64,000 nucleotides of DNA from Metridium senile (lineage: Eukaryota; Cnidaria; Anthozoa; Actiniaria; Metridiidae): positions 4,016,738 through 4,080,737 of the forward strand of contig OX459104.1 of assembly GCA_949775045.1 (NCBI GenBank), in the 5' to 3' direction. The translations under genes were made by a program, and so were the position numbers. Positions 1 to 64,000 of this stretch are shown one piece after another. The notes below the pieces were generated by a model that searched no databases, had not been told where the DNA came from, and was given only the letters and a program-made list of their open reading frames with translations. Every line of letters starts with the position of its first letter. Position 1 is the first letter of the stretch.

Positions 1-1764
<1,764 letters not shown>

Positions 1765-1898
1765 AGTGCTCCGTTTTACGGGTATTTAAAACTACTCAAA
1801 GTTACACGGAAAGAAGAGAAGCCGAAACAAGGATGTGAGGTCACTGGGAAACGAACTCGGGACTATGTTTATATAATACCCATGTATGTTTTACTTAC

Positions 1899-10437
<8,539 letters not shown>

Positions 10438-10489
10438 TTCTTGAAAAAAAAAATATTTTGCAATTTCGTTAAGTTAACCCTGTTCTTTT

Positions 10490-10573
10490 TACTCCGACAA
10501 AGGGCTAAAGCTCGAAACGTCAGTAAAGTTAAGTTAACATATTTGCGGTGTTACAAATTTCAATACATTACCT
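10490..10573 (+). repeat. Fragment of the CTCCGACGAAGGG dispersed family
   Basis: It contains ACTCCGACAAAGGGCTAAAG, CTCGAAACGTCAGTAAAG and TGTTACAAATTTC, the same order as in the copies at 46088, 47942 and 59997. It is non-coding. Confidence 0.75.
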
Positions 10574-11906
10574 GTTTAGAAAAGGCTTTAAGAGTATTAA
10601 TACTTACTAACTCTACATTGTACAAGCGAAAAACTAAAATACAAAAAATAGGCGTAGGCTGCTATTTTGGAAAGGTGCAGAATAAGCAGCATTTTTCAAA
10701 AAATTATATAAATTTCTATTGCAAATTATCTACATTGATGCTATAGGAATTTTTACTACTTTTGTACCAATAGAATAATGGGAAACTAAAGAATAGAATT
10801 TCAAACGAATAAAGAATAACATAATTTCAGTTGTGACTAGCAATTATCTTGGAATTCTTTATTTTTTTTCTTTTAGTTATTATTTATATTTTTACATCAT
10901 TTTAGCTATTATATTTTTATACGTTTATATATATCTTGAGATTTTTACTAATATATATATGTATATACACATAATTATTTATTTTTTAGCTACTTTTTCA
11001 CTTTAAGTATTTGTAAAGACCATTGAGAATAGTGTAATGGATCCTATATAAGAATTAAAGTTATCATTATTATTATTATTATTATGAAAATAATTGAGCT
11101 ACGATGTACTTGCCTCAAATTGACTGTATCCAAGTTGTGGATCGACTGGCTTGGTTGCTCTTCTTTCAGGAGTAGCGAGTTATTTATTCTAGTACAAGTG
11201 AGCTCTCTACGACAGAATATCAGCCATTTAGCTTCTCATTATTATGCCATTAGCGCATGAAACAAGTAAGCACACACGGATTTGAAACTTAGTGCTGAGC
11301 CACTAGGTGTCTTAATGGTTTTCAAAGTGTTGATTAATCTGTATATGTTTTGTTTATATATAATTCCTGTTTTTATTGAGCTCGACACCTGTTCAAATAA
11401 ACATTTATTGCCGGTCCAAGCACTTGATAGGTTATTTCAAAAATGAAAGGTTTTATCTATTTTGACCTACTGCTTGGTTGCTTTTCTTTCAGGAGTAGCG
11501 AGTTATTTACAAGTGAGTTCTCTACGACTGAATACCAGTTTTATAAGCCATTCAGCTTCTCATTATTATGCCACTTGATAGGTTATTTCAAAAAAGAAAG
11601 GTTTTATCTATTTTGACCTATTGCTATCTTTTATAAAATAGATTAATCATGAATGGAACTAATGACCATTGTCTTGGACAACCTCTCTAAAGTAGCTGTA
11701 CACACCTATTTCAACCTTTTTGAAATAGCTGTATGCCTATAAATTCGTACCATTAATGGTTTTAGACCAGAAAAAAATATTGCAGTTTTTGGTTAATCTG
11801 TATCAGTTTTGTGTATGTAATTCCAGTTTTTTCATTGAGCTCTGCACCTGTTCAAATAAACGTTAATTGCCGGTCCAAGCACTTAGGGACTGCGCAATAA
11901 TTATCA

Positions 11907-11908
<2 letters not shown>

Positions 11909-11987
<79 letters not shown>

Positions 11988-11998
11988 GGGGGGGAGGC
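11909..11998 (+). repeat. Long G-run, potential G-quadruplex
   Basis: Nearly 90 bases of G on the plus strand broken only by single T and A bases near 11949, 11952, 11987 and 11995. The exact length is likely unreliable in any assembly. Confidence 0.85.
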
Positions 11999-12064
11999 GG
12001 TTGTGTTTTACAAGGGATTAGTTGAATACATTACACTACACATCAAAGAAACTAATTACCGATT

Positions 12065-12375
12065 ATATATACACCTATTTCAAGAATCGTTGTCGCAATC
12101 AAAGCTACATCCACACTCTGAAGCCTGCAAAGGATGTCGGTATTTTCTTCTCTTTTCGATTTATTCATAACATATATATTTTTGCTTGTGCGTGTTTGTA
12201 TTATATGACCAGCAACTAGCTGTTGCAGTAGTATAGATGATGAAACAAATATTTATTGAAAAAACGAGTAATAAACCAACAATTTATGTTTTATGTTACC
12301 GACATTCTTTGCAGGCTTCAGGTTGTAGATTGTACCTTCGGCTGCGACAACGATTATTGAAATAGGTGTATATAT
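12065..12375. mobile_element. Inverted-repeat element, CACCTATTTCAA family
   Basis: The left end reads ACACCTATTTCAAGAATCGT, TGTCGCA and later GCCTGCAAAGGATGTCGGTA. The right end carries the reverse complement, ending TTGAAATAGGTGTATA. About 310 bases, no coding capacity. The same end sequence occurs at 17338, 22724, 35872 and 55170, so it is a dispersed MITE-like family. Confidence 0.8.
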
Positions 12376-12511
12376 CTCCTGCATAGAGACATCATAAAAT
12401 GGTCAAAATGTTGTGGAATTACGAGGCAAAGCCTCACATTTGTTCCTTTAATTGTTTCCTTACAAAAAGAATTGAAAATCGTTTTCTGTTGGTTGGTCAT
12501 TTTCAAATTAA

Positions 12512-12694
12512 AAGACCTAATCGGCTAACGCGTTGCTATGTACGTTTCCACCCAATTCAAAACCTTTGGGAATAAAAACTTTTGTTCCAAATATTTTTCA
12601 ACTTGACATTGAAATACATCAGACAAAGAATCTTATTCCCAAAAGATTTGAATTGGGTGGAAACGTACATAGCAACGCGTTAGCTGATTTGGTC
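12512..12694. mobile_element. Inverted-repeat element with about 60-base arms
   Basis: The left arm includes GGCTAACGCGTTGCTATGTA and CGTTTCCACCCAATTC; the right arm is its near-perfect reverse complement. About 60 bases of loop. MITE-like. Confidence 0.85.
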
Positions 12695-12795
12695 TATTGC
12701 TATCACTTCGATTAAAAATATTTTCAATTTTTAGATTGAAAAGTGGAAAACAAAAGATTGTCATCAAAAAATGATAAGCTGCAAGTTTGATAATC

Positions 12796-12893
12796 TCCCC
12801 GGCAGCCGTTTTTAGTCTCGTTTCATTCCCCCTACGGCTCAAAGTGGACCGTAGGAGAATGGAACGAGACTAAAAACGGCTGCGGAGGAGACG
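12796..12893. mobile_element. Short palindromic element
   Basis: The arms share AGCCGTTTTTAGTCTCGTT and its complement, flanking CCCTACGG...CCGTAGG. About 98 bases, almost a perfect hairpin. Confidence 0.8.
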
Positions 12894-13107
12894 ACAAGTT
12901 TGGAAAACCGCCGTCATCGCAAGTCAAAAGTACATATATACGCCCTATGCAAAATGAGCAAGGGCCTGGGAACGAGCAACACGAAACACCATGAACTATA
13001 ACATATTTCAATAATATTTTTCCCTTACAAGAAAGAGCATGTCTTAATTAATAATTTTGTAGAGTTCTGTTGTCATATATTGAATCGAATTCGATGTGCC
13101 GCTCTTT

Positions 13108-14175
13108 CTTTTTTTTTTTATTTTTTATTTTAATTAACGACACACACAAAATTTACACTTAAAGAGTGTCGCAATAAATGTGACACACTAGAAGACACAC
13201 ACAAAAAATATTTACAAGTAAAGAGAGCCACAATAATTGTGACTCACGAGAAGATAAAAGTTTTTACAATAATTAAAGTTTCAATGAAATAAGTTTATAA
13301 TTAACTATATATATATATACACACAAACAAACACAATCACTCAATCACTATATATTACTATACTAATGGCATTTAATTAACATACATATAACACAACTAC
13401 AACACAATTCTACGTCTGCTACATAGGACTTGTTCTATCTAAGGCAATAGTTTTTTCAATTTATTGTACTTTTTTAGATGTATATCTATTTTTCCATGAC
13501 TTTTTGCAATTTCGTATTCGATATTTTCGTATTCTTGCAATTTTGATTTGAAATTTGCTATATTGGGAACCATTCCTCTGGTTCTACAGTTAACTATTGT
13601 GAATTTATATAACAAAAATAGAAATTCTTCCATTTTATCGTTAACTCCTCCTAAGATAATATTACTTATATTTAATTTTGGTAGGTTTATATTCCCCGTA
13701 TGTAACCAGTTTCTTATTTCAATAAAATAATTCTTTGTTAAATAACAATCAGTAAAAAGATGTTCCATTGTTTCAATGGAAGATTTACAAAAAGTACAAC
13801 TCGGTGAATCAATTAGTTTAAATCTAAAAAGGTCTTTATTCAGAAAGAGGGAATTATTTAAAATTTTATATTGCAAAGCTCGTAACTTAGTGTCATTAGT
13901 AACATGATACATTTTTTTGTAAACTTCTGACCACTCAATGTCGCTCTTTCTAATAAAAGCAATAATGTCTTCTATATATATATTGATTAAGTAAGGAATT
14001 GCCTTTTTGCATAGGGTGAATAAGTAACAGAATCCCACATATCTCTAGACTGGAACCTTTTCAATACAAAATAAAAAATAAAATTCTCTATCCAAACCGG
14101 GATCTTCATCATTTCAATTTGATTGAAAATACCTCTTGCTCTTTTTGTCTTATCAATCGGGAAACCTGAGATCAA
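13108..14175 (-). mobile_element. 5'-truncated non-LTR retrotransposon (LINE)
   Basis: On the minus strand there are reading frames with reverse-transcriptase C-terminal similarity, then about 330 bases of AT-rich 3' UTR, then an A-rich tail (the T-run at about 13109-13121 on the plus strand). The 5' end stops near 14175, well short of the reverse-transcriptase core, typical of truncated insertion. Confidence 0.75.
13439..14038 (-). pseudogene. LINE reverse transcriptase C-terminal region with zinc-binding motif
   Basis: 199 residues open. TKLRALQYKILNNSL and CTFCKSSIETMEHLFTDC match the zf-RVT region at the end of many animal LINE ORF2 proteins, which follows the thumb of the reverse transcriptase. 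The Cys-x2-Cys...His...Cys ligands are intact. An overlapping frame at 13987-14175 (GIFNQIEMMKIPVWIENF) continues the protein upstream in another frame, so at least one frameshift is present. It lacks the catalytic domains and is dead. Confidence 0.78.
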
Positions 14176-14189
14176 TAGCTAGATTGTTG

Positions 14190-15432
14190 AATGTTGAATG
14201 TATTGAAGCGAAGAATTATTATTTTGAAATCCGCACGTCATGCATGATTGGCTGGATCAGAAGCCCACTCCATTAATGGGCTCCTGGCTGGAGCAATGTA
14301 AGCTTTTTTTTACCCAAGGCTGATAAATAAAACATCATACTAGGAGTAGATGATGTTACTATCAATTTTATTATTCTTATATACAAGTTGTCTTTATATA
14401 TAGTCAAAGGAGAAACGGAAAGTTCCATCTCAATCAATGTTTAAAGATTTTATAAAACACTTCAAACACTTCACAATAGGTACGAGTGATGTTTTGAAAG
14501 TTAACTTCATAAAATGGTCACTGAAAATGTTGTGGAATTACACATTTGTTGTTTCAATTTTTTCCTTAGGAAAAAAAACTGAAAAACTTTTCAGTATAAA
14601 CAATTAAAGCCTTATTGTTTGAAATATTATATTATTAAAACAATCGATAGTGCATATTAAAACGAAAAATTTGTCGAAAACCTTATCTCATGATCAGCAA
14701 AATCAAATTATTTAAAAATGCAGAGGGGGAGGGGAACGTTTAAAAAAGACACAGGGGGAGGGGGAGAGTAATCCGTTAGAAAAATAACATTTTAATCGTC
14801 AGAGCCAAATGACCACGAAATTATTTTATCATATAGAAAATCATTACTCAATCAACTACACAATAGTCCGCCAAAAATGCAGAGGGGGAGGGAGAACGTT
14901 TATAACAAAGACACAGGGGGAGGGGGAGAGTAATCCGTTATAAAAATAATATTTTAATCCTGTGCCAAATGACCCACGAAATATTTCTTTCAATTACTCA
15001 GTCGAGTGCACAAGTCGAGTACACAATATCCCGCCAAGTCGCCTATTATCTTCCTAATAACATAATTAGTACGAGTCCTTTACTACCAATAAGAAAAGAC
15101 TTATTGTTAAGAATAATAATAAGCCACTGGGGACCTGTCTTGTCTTTGCATGGCATGCAAATTTTTCAAAATAAAAACAACCGAGATTGAAAACAATTAT
15201 TGACCCCTAAACACTGTTATGTAAATTTTTGATTACAATAGATTACCATTGAGACCGCTTAGCAAACTTTGTCGACTGTATGTTGAATCTTGGATTATAG
15301 GAGTGCATATTGTTAGGATATTTGTTTTGAGAGAAAGTTCGAAAACTTTTAGGCATTCTTGTACTATGGCCGACAATTTAGGGGAAGATTAAGGCGACTC
15401 CTGACCTAGACAGATATTGATACTTCTCTGCC
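14190..15432. other. Upstream region of gene 2
   Basis: No coding exon. It contains a tandem duplication at 14715-14995 and AT-rich sequence. The gene 2 promoter should lie in the last few hundred bases; no core element can be named with confidence. Confidence 0.5.
14715..14995 (+). repeat. Two-copy tandem repeat, about 160 bp
   Basis: Both copies carry ATGCAGAGGGGGAGG, GACACAGGGGGAGGG and AGAGTAATCCGTTA in the same order, starting near 14717 and 14877. The copies have diverged by substitutions and small indels. Confidence 0.8.
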
Positions 15433-26486
<11,054 letters not shown>

Positions 26487-27650
26487 AAGCCACCAAAGAT
26501 GACCGGATTCCAAAATTGTTATAGGGCATTGAAAGACTCCTTGGGCAACCTTTTCATAATCGATGTATTTTTATAATTCCTTTCCGCCTTGGACTGATCT
26601 ATCGCATTGGAAAACCTCATATTAAAATAATTCACATATTACCTAGAACAACCTTTTTGAATAGATGCATGCCCATTTTAGAATGTCTTATCTTCCCGGG
26701 GAGGTGTACTGCTTTGTCCAAATGGTAGGGGTGATCGGCGGTGGTTATGTAAACGACCCCTAACTAGGTACACAGACAAAAATAACTGTTAAAGCCTTGT
26801 TGATTTTAACCCCTAAACGTTACGGCTGTGCGATGTTAATTCTTGCCAGCCAAGCTTACTTTTAGCAACAAAGCAAAAGTGACCCTTAAAGGTACGGAAT
26901 CATGTTACGTAACTTATTCAGAAAGCAAAAATGACTCTTTAACGTTCGGAATCATGTTACGTAACTTTTTTTTGAGACAGAACCCTAAAACGTACGCACA
27001 GGAAATATTTTTAACCCTAAGACAAAGGGAGTACTCCCCCAACCCTTATCGTGCGCAATACGTATAATGCGGCTAAATGTAATTTAGGCTAAGTAAAGGC
27101 ATCGTGGTTCACGAATTTCTCACTCTGGCACCTACCCCAAACTCAATGGTCGATGGGTTTTAAGGTGTACATTTGATGCAATGTTACCAAAAGCGTAGTA
27201 GCCTGCGTCATTGCGTGCAGCCCGAAATACGTAAATACTGATTACGTATATTAATTCGGGCTGCAAACAGCCGACTAGAATTAACAGCAGATCATTCCGT
27301 CAAATTTCTTCAATTACAAAGTATATTTTTAAACAAATAGAATATATATTTATAAGTATTTATAGAAATCATTAGGTTTTATTTCATTTATAAGATTAAT
27401 ACTGAAAAAAAATAAAATAAAGTACAACACAAGGATAAAAAAGGTCTCTTCTGCTCTTATCGTCTTCCGGGTCAAAGGCCGAATTGGGATTCCTAAATTA
27501 TTAGACGTCTTCGCGTTTTAAATAAGACGTCACCCTCACGCCATATCATCGCCTCTCCCGAGTGACCCTATTTCCTGTTATGGGACGGGTCATTAGATAT
27601 TTGATGGGGGTTGATAAGGTATTTCTCGGTGAAAGATATTTGTTTTTGCC

Positions 27651-27732
27651 CTCGAGGTACCCCGCGAGCAAAGGTTCCTTTCTCTTACCTAGAACGAGAA
27701 AAGAAACTCTGCTCGCAGGGTACCCTTGAGGC
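27651..27732. repeat. Hairpin element
   Basis: Arms CCTCGAGGTACCCCGCGAGC and GCTCGCAGGGTACCCTTGAG are near complements around an 40-base loop. MITE-like. Confidence 0.7.
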
Positions 27733-27799
27733 TGTGCACGATTTCCTTTTGAGCTTTGCATTATATTTTTGCATTTTCTTTTGTTTCAAGGTTACAGCT

Positions 27800-28090
27800 G
27801 TAAGGCCTAGTCTGGGACCTTAACTCGCCTTAACTCGCGCAAACTCGCCTTTACTCGCAGTAAATTACTCAATGTCATAATGCACAGGGAATTGCCTTAA
27901 CCTCATCTCACAAAGCTGAAATATACACATATAAGTCATGTTCTTTTAGTGTCACTCCAAATTATGGAATTTTTCCTTAACTCGCCTTAACTCGCAGAAT
28001 TGAAATTTTGATTTTCCCTTAACTCGCCTTAACTCGCCCAAACTCGCTGCGAGTTAAGGCGAGTTTAGGTCCCAGACTAGGCCTAGCTGT
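27800..28090. mobile_element. Inverted-repeat element with internal AACTCGCCTT repeats
   Basis: Ends AGGCCTAGTCTGGGACC and GGTCCCAGACTAGGCCT are exact complements. The subterminal regions contain several copies of TTAACTCGCC in opposite orientations on the two sides. No coding capacity. Repeated subterminal motifs are typical of transposase-binding sites in cut-and-paste elements. Confidence 0.85.
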
Positions 28091-28799
28091 ACTAGCTAGA
28101 AGTCGATATTTCTGGGGGAATTCCGCAACCTACTCCATTCACCCAAACCCTCCCCTCCCCTCCCCTCCCTAATCGATTATCTAGTGGTCCGTCCCTAAGA
28201 GGCAGTAAATCGTCAAAGAGACATTTCCCGTATTTCCTTCACTGATCATTAAACAATAAATACCTATCGATTCACATTTGGAGTGGATCAAGTAGAGAGA
28301 TTCATTTACTTCAGCCTTGACTTGAATCTGTTGTATCGTAATAAGAAAATGTCTTCCTGGTTCAAAGGTCATGAACAGCCTTATATGGTAAACACTTCCC
28401 TTATGGCTGACTCTTGACTAGCATTACCTCGTTACCAGGACTCCCCCTACGCTTGGAAACGAGGTTGTAACTAATCGAAAAAACGACTTTTACAAATGGC
28501 CGGCACCAATTATCAAATATTTAAGAAAAAGATAGCTATCATATGATAGGCATTCACCGTAACAATAACTTTTAGGTGTAACATCATTGGCATTTTAACC
28601 AGAGCATCAGAACCTTATAATATAGAATATAACTAATTTTCCACTATTGAAGTCCTTGTCAATCCTGGCAAATTCCCTTTTTCTGAAAATATACATTATA
28701 AAAAAAGATATAATAATAGTAATAATAATAAACTTTTTTTCTATAGCATCTATACCAATACTTGAGTCTAGGCGCTTTACAAAACTAATATAGATATTA

Positions 28800-28912
28800 G
28801 CCTGCGTAGCGGCCCGAGAGGGGATTGGGGAGAGGAAGGGTCCTCACCCCCTCCCCTCCCTTTTTCCCCTTCCCTTCCAAAACCCCCTAGAGCCAGCTAT
28901 GCAGGCTATATA
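28800..28912. repeat. Imperfect palindrome
   Basis: AGCCTGCGTAGC at the left and GCTATGCAGGCT at the right flank a C/G-rich middle. Similar ends occur near 1207, 27195, 44356 and 55329, suggesting a decayed family. Confidence 0.6.
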
Positions 28913-30191
28913 GATATTATAAAATACAATTATCGATGATTTACAATGCCAAGAATCAAATGTATAAGTAATAAAAAGGAATTGTATAAAATTATTATAT
29001 AAAGCAAATATATATATATACATACTTAGATATTCTAGCAATTACGCAATGTGTTACACAATTGCTGATCAGTTTTTAATAGCAAAAGCGGTCTGCTTCA
29101 AATAGCTACTGTACGACACATAATTTAAGGAATTATGATTAGTGGGAAATCGGGAAAAGATAAGATTAAGGTAACTGGCTACTTTTGAACGTTTGATTCG
29201 AGCCCACGATTTGCGCGCGCACAAAAACCGCTGAAAAAAATACAAAATTTTATTATATTAAGGAACCATACACGTTTTGAGCTTCAACAGGGCAAAACCC
29301 TCGAATTTTGCACGGGACTCTATACTTTCTTTATGCTTAGTTGAAAGAACCTCATAAAATCTACGTTATATCAAAGTTTTTCAAAAAGTTAATTTTTCTA
29401 ACGTACAAAAAAATCGATTTTCCGAGTATTTTTTGTCCGACTTCATGCGAGTTTTGAAAGCACTGAAAGTACAAAATATGACAGATCAAGGTATTTCTTT
29501 TTCTTTTATTCAAAACCATCCATGTTGTATTTTAGAATGATTCATTACCCGGCATTTGTGCTTGATTTAGTATGACAAAACACTATTTCTCATGAGTTGT
29601 GATTTTTATCATATCGCTTCCGTTTTCGCAAGTTTTTCTTCAAAATCTCGCGCGTAGGCATCAATTAAATGCTGATTATCTCGAAAACAAGCTCGGGACA
29701 CCCAATTTGTCTTTTCATCAGTTGGAATCAGCATTAAATTTCACATTAAAAAATCGTAGTTTAAAGAAAAGTTTAACATTATTTCCAAAAGTAGCAAGTC
29801 ACCTTAAAAGTAAAGAGAACAGTTGGAATATATATATACGAAAAACGTTAGGGAAGAATAAATGCCCCAAATGGTTGCTCGATTAATTATTCTGCTTCCA
29901 CTTTGGATTAGCTTTGTCGTTTCAAATACCAATCAATTTACTCGTCTTTTATATATTTTGCTCCATAGCTCAGTGGGAGATATTTTAAACAAACTATAAT
30001 TTGCTACGTCTAGAGCTCCACGTGTACACTATAAATAACCAAAAGACTTTGATAAAATACACGTGTAGTGATCGTTAAATGGCTGCTGAATAAAGAAAAT
30101 ACCGTTTGGAACTAGCAGGTTTTGTAAGTGCACTGAGGATGCGGATCGCTTAGGAAGAAAGCTAGGTAAAATAGAATATTTTTCAGGGTTG

Positions 30192-30266
30192 AAACTAGCC
30201 TGAGAAAACAGACGTTCTTTCGTTTTTCTTTCGTTTTTTTTTTCTATTTACTCAGGCTAGTTTAAA
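30192..30266. repeat. Short inverted-repeat segment
   Basis: AAACTAGCCTGAG and CTCAGGCTAGTTT flank a (TTTCG)-rich core. Confidence 0.65.
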
Positions 30267-30610
30267 ACATATTATTGTAAAGAAAATGAAATTTCGTCAT
30301 TCAAGATGATATTATAAAATCTAAAGGTTGAAACATTTGGAATACAAAAATTAATTTGAAAATGATCATCATTTTGATGAAATCAGCTTTAAAATTAAAG
30401 TGATATGAAACGAGCCGGTTTTACAATGCTAGTCTTCATAAGGCGATGGATAGAGAGATAGGAAGAAAGGGGGTGAATTCGAAAATCTTGTTCAACGAAA
30501 CATATTACTATCAAAACATATTCATCAGGCTAAACTTCATACTAGTATGGTTTTTTGTTCCGGGCCAAACAGATGGGCCTAACGGGCGTGATCTTTACCG
30601 GCTTGTGCAT

Positions 30611-30815
30611 TCAAACTTTACACGTTTACGGTAACGCCAAACTCGTCAGATTGGCCTTTCTAATATTGCTTTAAAAGCTTCAATAACTGTGCAAAAGATC
30701 TCAATGAATAAAATGTGTATTAACAAACAACATAAGGACCTTGTTTACGCGGAGATGTCAAATGAGTAAACGCAGAAAAATCAGTTACGTTTGGCGTAAA
30801 AGTGAATCTTAAACT
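30611..30815. mobile_element. MITE, second copy of the 21865 family
   Basis: It shares CAGATTGGCCTTTCTAATAT and TGCTTTAAAAGCTTCAA with the copy at 21865-22060. The right end GAATCTTAAACT is kept; the left end is degraded. Confidence 0.8.
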
Positions 30816-31039
30816 CCAGCTCGATAAATACTGAAATGGAGTTTACGTCCCCTCTCCTCTAAATGTCAGATTAAATGAATACATAAATAAATTGATGGAT
30901 GGATGGATGAATGGATGAATGGATGAATGGATGAATGAATAAATATGAATGATTGAATGGAACACAAACTGGCCAAAGAATGAAAACAGTCGATTCAGAA
31001 AGTTCATAATATACAGACTGATTTCGCCTCGAATGAAAA

Positions 31040-31530
31040 ATTACACTAAACCGCATTCAGACAATTTTAAACAGTGGGCACCTAAAAATACGTAACTATA
31101 AATTATAAAATTTGGAACGTTTCGGAAAAAAAATATTTTTATACCTATATATACCTCACTATATTAAACACATTGATTCAGGCAATTTTTAAAAGTGGAC
31201 ACCTTAAAATACGTAACTATGAATTATAAAACTTGGAACGTTTCGGAAACTCATTAAACATTTTTATACCTATATATTCCCCACTAAACACATTGATTCA
31301 GATTCAATTTTAAAAAGTAGACACCTAAAAGACACATGCAACTATGAATGAAAATTTGGAACGTTTCGGGAAGCGAATATTTTTTGTTATACCTAAATAT
31401 ATACCTCACCTCAATAAACACATTCAGACAATTTTAAAAAGTGGTCACCTAAAATACGTAACTTTGAATTAAAATTTGGAGCGTCTCGGGATTTTTTTTT
31501 GTTATATCTAAATATATCCCTCACGTGACT
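31040..31530 (+). repeat. Minisatellite, about 115-bp units, four copies
   Basis: Units share ACATTGATTCAG or ACATTCAGACAATTTTAAA, AATACGTAACTATGAATTA, TTGGAACGTTTCGG and TATACCTATATAT. Diverged copies. Confidence 0.85.
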
Positions 31531-31922
31531 TACTAATTAATCTCTTGACAACAGTATGTCACAGTAACCGCACTATTTGACAGCCTAAACGATTGCTGAG
31601 GTTCAACAACAAACAGACAAAGACAACTATTATACTTCCAAAAGGACAGTGTCGTAACGATACTCTTCTCGCCGTGGACGGCGGAGGTTAATTTAGAGCG
31701 AAGGCAGCTATAGTACATACTTGAAATCGTAACAACTCAAAGAGCAACTGGGCAAAAGCAGTGGTGACGCATAGAGTAATTCAACCCCCACGTATTCCAC
31801 TCAGTTCACGTCCGGTTGATCAAAGCTTCCATTAGCAGTTCTAACATGGCATAATCGAGGCAAACCTCGTCAATTTCAAGAAAATAACTTCATATAAACC
31901 TTACTAAAGCTCCAACAGTCAA

Positions 31923-63867
<31,945 letters not shown>

Positions 63868-64000
63868 GCAAGTACTACACCTAATTCAAAAAAGGTTGAT
63901 GGGGCGAACGGTGATTAGCGATTGCATGACCAAAAGGGACTGTGGGTAATACGAATGTCTTCTTATTCCATTCTAACTTACCCAAACACCGTTCAGCGAT

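Larger units (their letters stand above)
10440..13100. other. Intergenic stretch between gene 1 and the LINE fragment
   Basis: No coding exon is recognised. It holds a piece of the CTCCGACGAAGGG repeat family (10490-10573), a duplicated segment (11140-11240 resembles 11465-11570, sharing TTTCAGGAGTAGCGAGTTATTTA), the G-run at 11909-11998, and three inverted-repeat elements described separately. The promoter of gene 1 should lie just above 10437, but no clear TATA or initiator stands out. Confidence 0.5.
26487..31922. other. Intergenic region between gene 2 and gene 3
   Basis: No gene recognised. It contains repeated TTACGTAACTT segments near 26900-26970, hairpins, two MITE-like elements and a minisatellite at 31040-31530. 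The stretch 29160-29900 is free of visible repeats; its 95-residue frame at 29599-29886 has no recognisable domain. The promoter of gene 3 would lie before 31923. Confidence 0.5.

Noticed and set aside
29599..29886. 95-codon frame as a gene
   Set aside because: No signal, domain or splice partner recognised, and composition matches the AT-rich surroundings.

Overview
The window is nuclear DNA of an animal. It is AT-rich, its genes are split by GT-AG introns, and it carries a non-LTR retrotransposon fragment, a pol III tRNA gene and dozens of micro- and minisatellites and short inverted-repeat elements. The gene content (a CNBD2-type cyclic-nucleotide protein, an IL-17-receptor-like ectodomain, an LDL-receptor class A protein with a repetitive linker, and a RecQ-like fragment inside a transposon) would fit a cnidarian, perhaps a hexacoral. 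That is a guess from gene families, not a measurement.

Gene 1 lies on the minus strand, about 10437 down to below 1899. A signal-peptide exon (10386-10437) is followed by an intron filled by 262 perfect copies of GACAAG. Then comes a tandem array of about 200-bp units, each holding one 21-nt mini-exon that encodes a PGTEM[PS]x heptapeptide: 17 intact and one damaged. After that, four LDL-receptor class A exons alternate with three further 21-nt exons. Every exon boundary is phase 1, so any mini-exon could be skipped or duplicated without breaking the frame. The 3' end is not in the window.

Gene 2 lies on the plus strand, 15433-26486. Ten exons join in one frame into a 652-residue CNBD2-like cyclic-nucleotide-binding protein. 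It is complete, with an intact phosphate-binding cassette. Its introns hold a tRNA-Asn gene on the opposite strand, a duplicated stub of exon 5 broken by a MITE, a nested set of foldback elements and a minisatellite.

Gene 3 lies on the plus strand, 31923 to beyond 63867. Ten small exons with matching phases make the extracellular part of a receptor. The FNIII-like half (57527-60825) resembles IL-17 receptor ectodomains. The link of the signal-peptide exon to the rest crosses a 19-kb intron packed with different minisatellites and is the weakest join.

Mobile DNA: a 5'-truncated LINE on the minus strand (13108-14175); a 1365-bp Mutator-like element (62293-63657) with 75-bp perfect terminal repeats and a 9-bp target duplication, carrying the decayed 5' part of a RecQ-type helicase gene; and many MITE-like inverted-repeat elements, some nested and some that appear to have seeded local satellites. 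Gene-free stretches are described individually.
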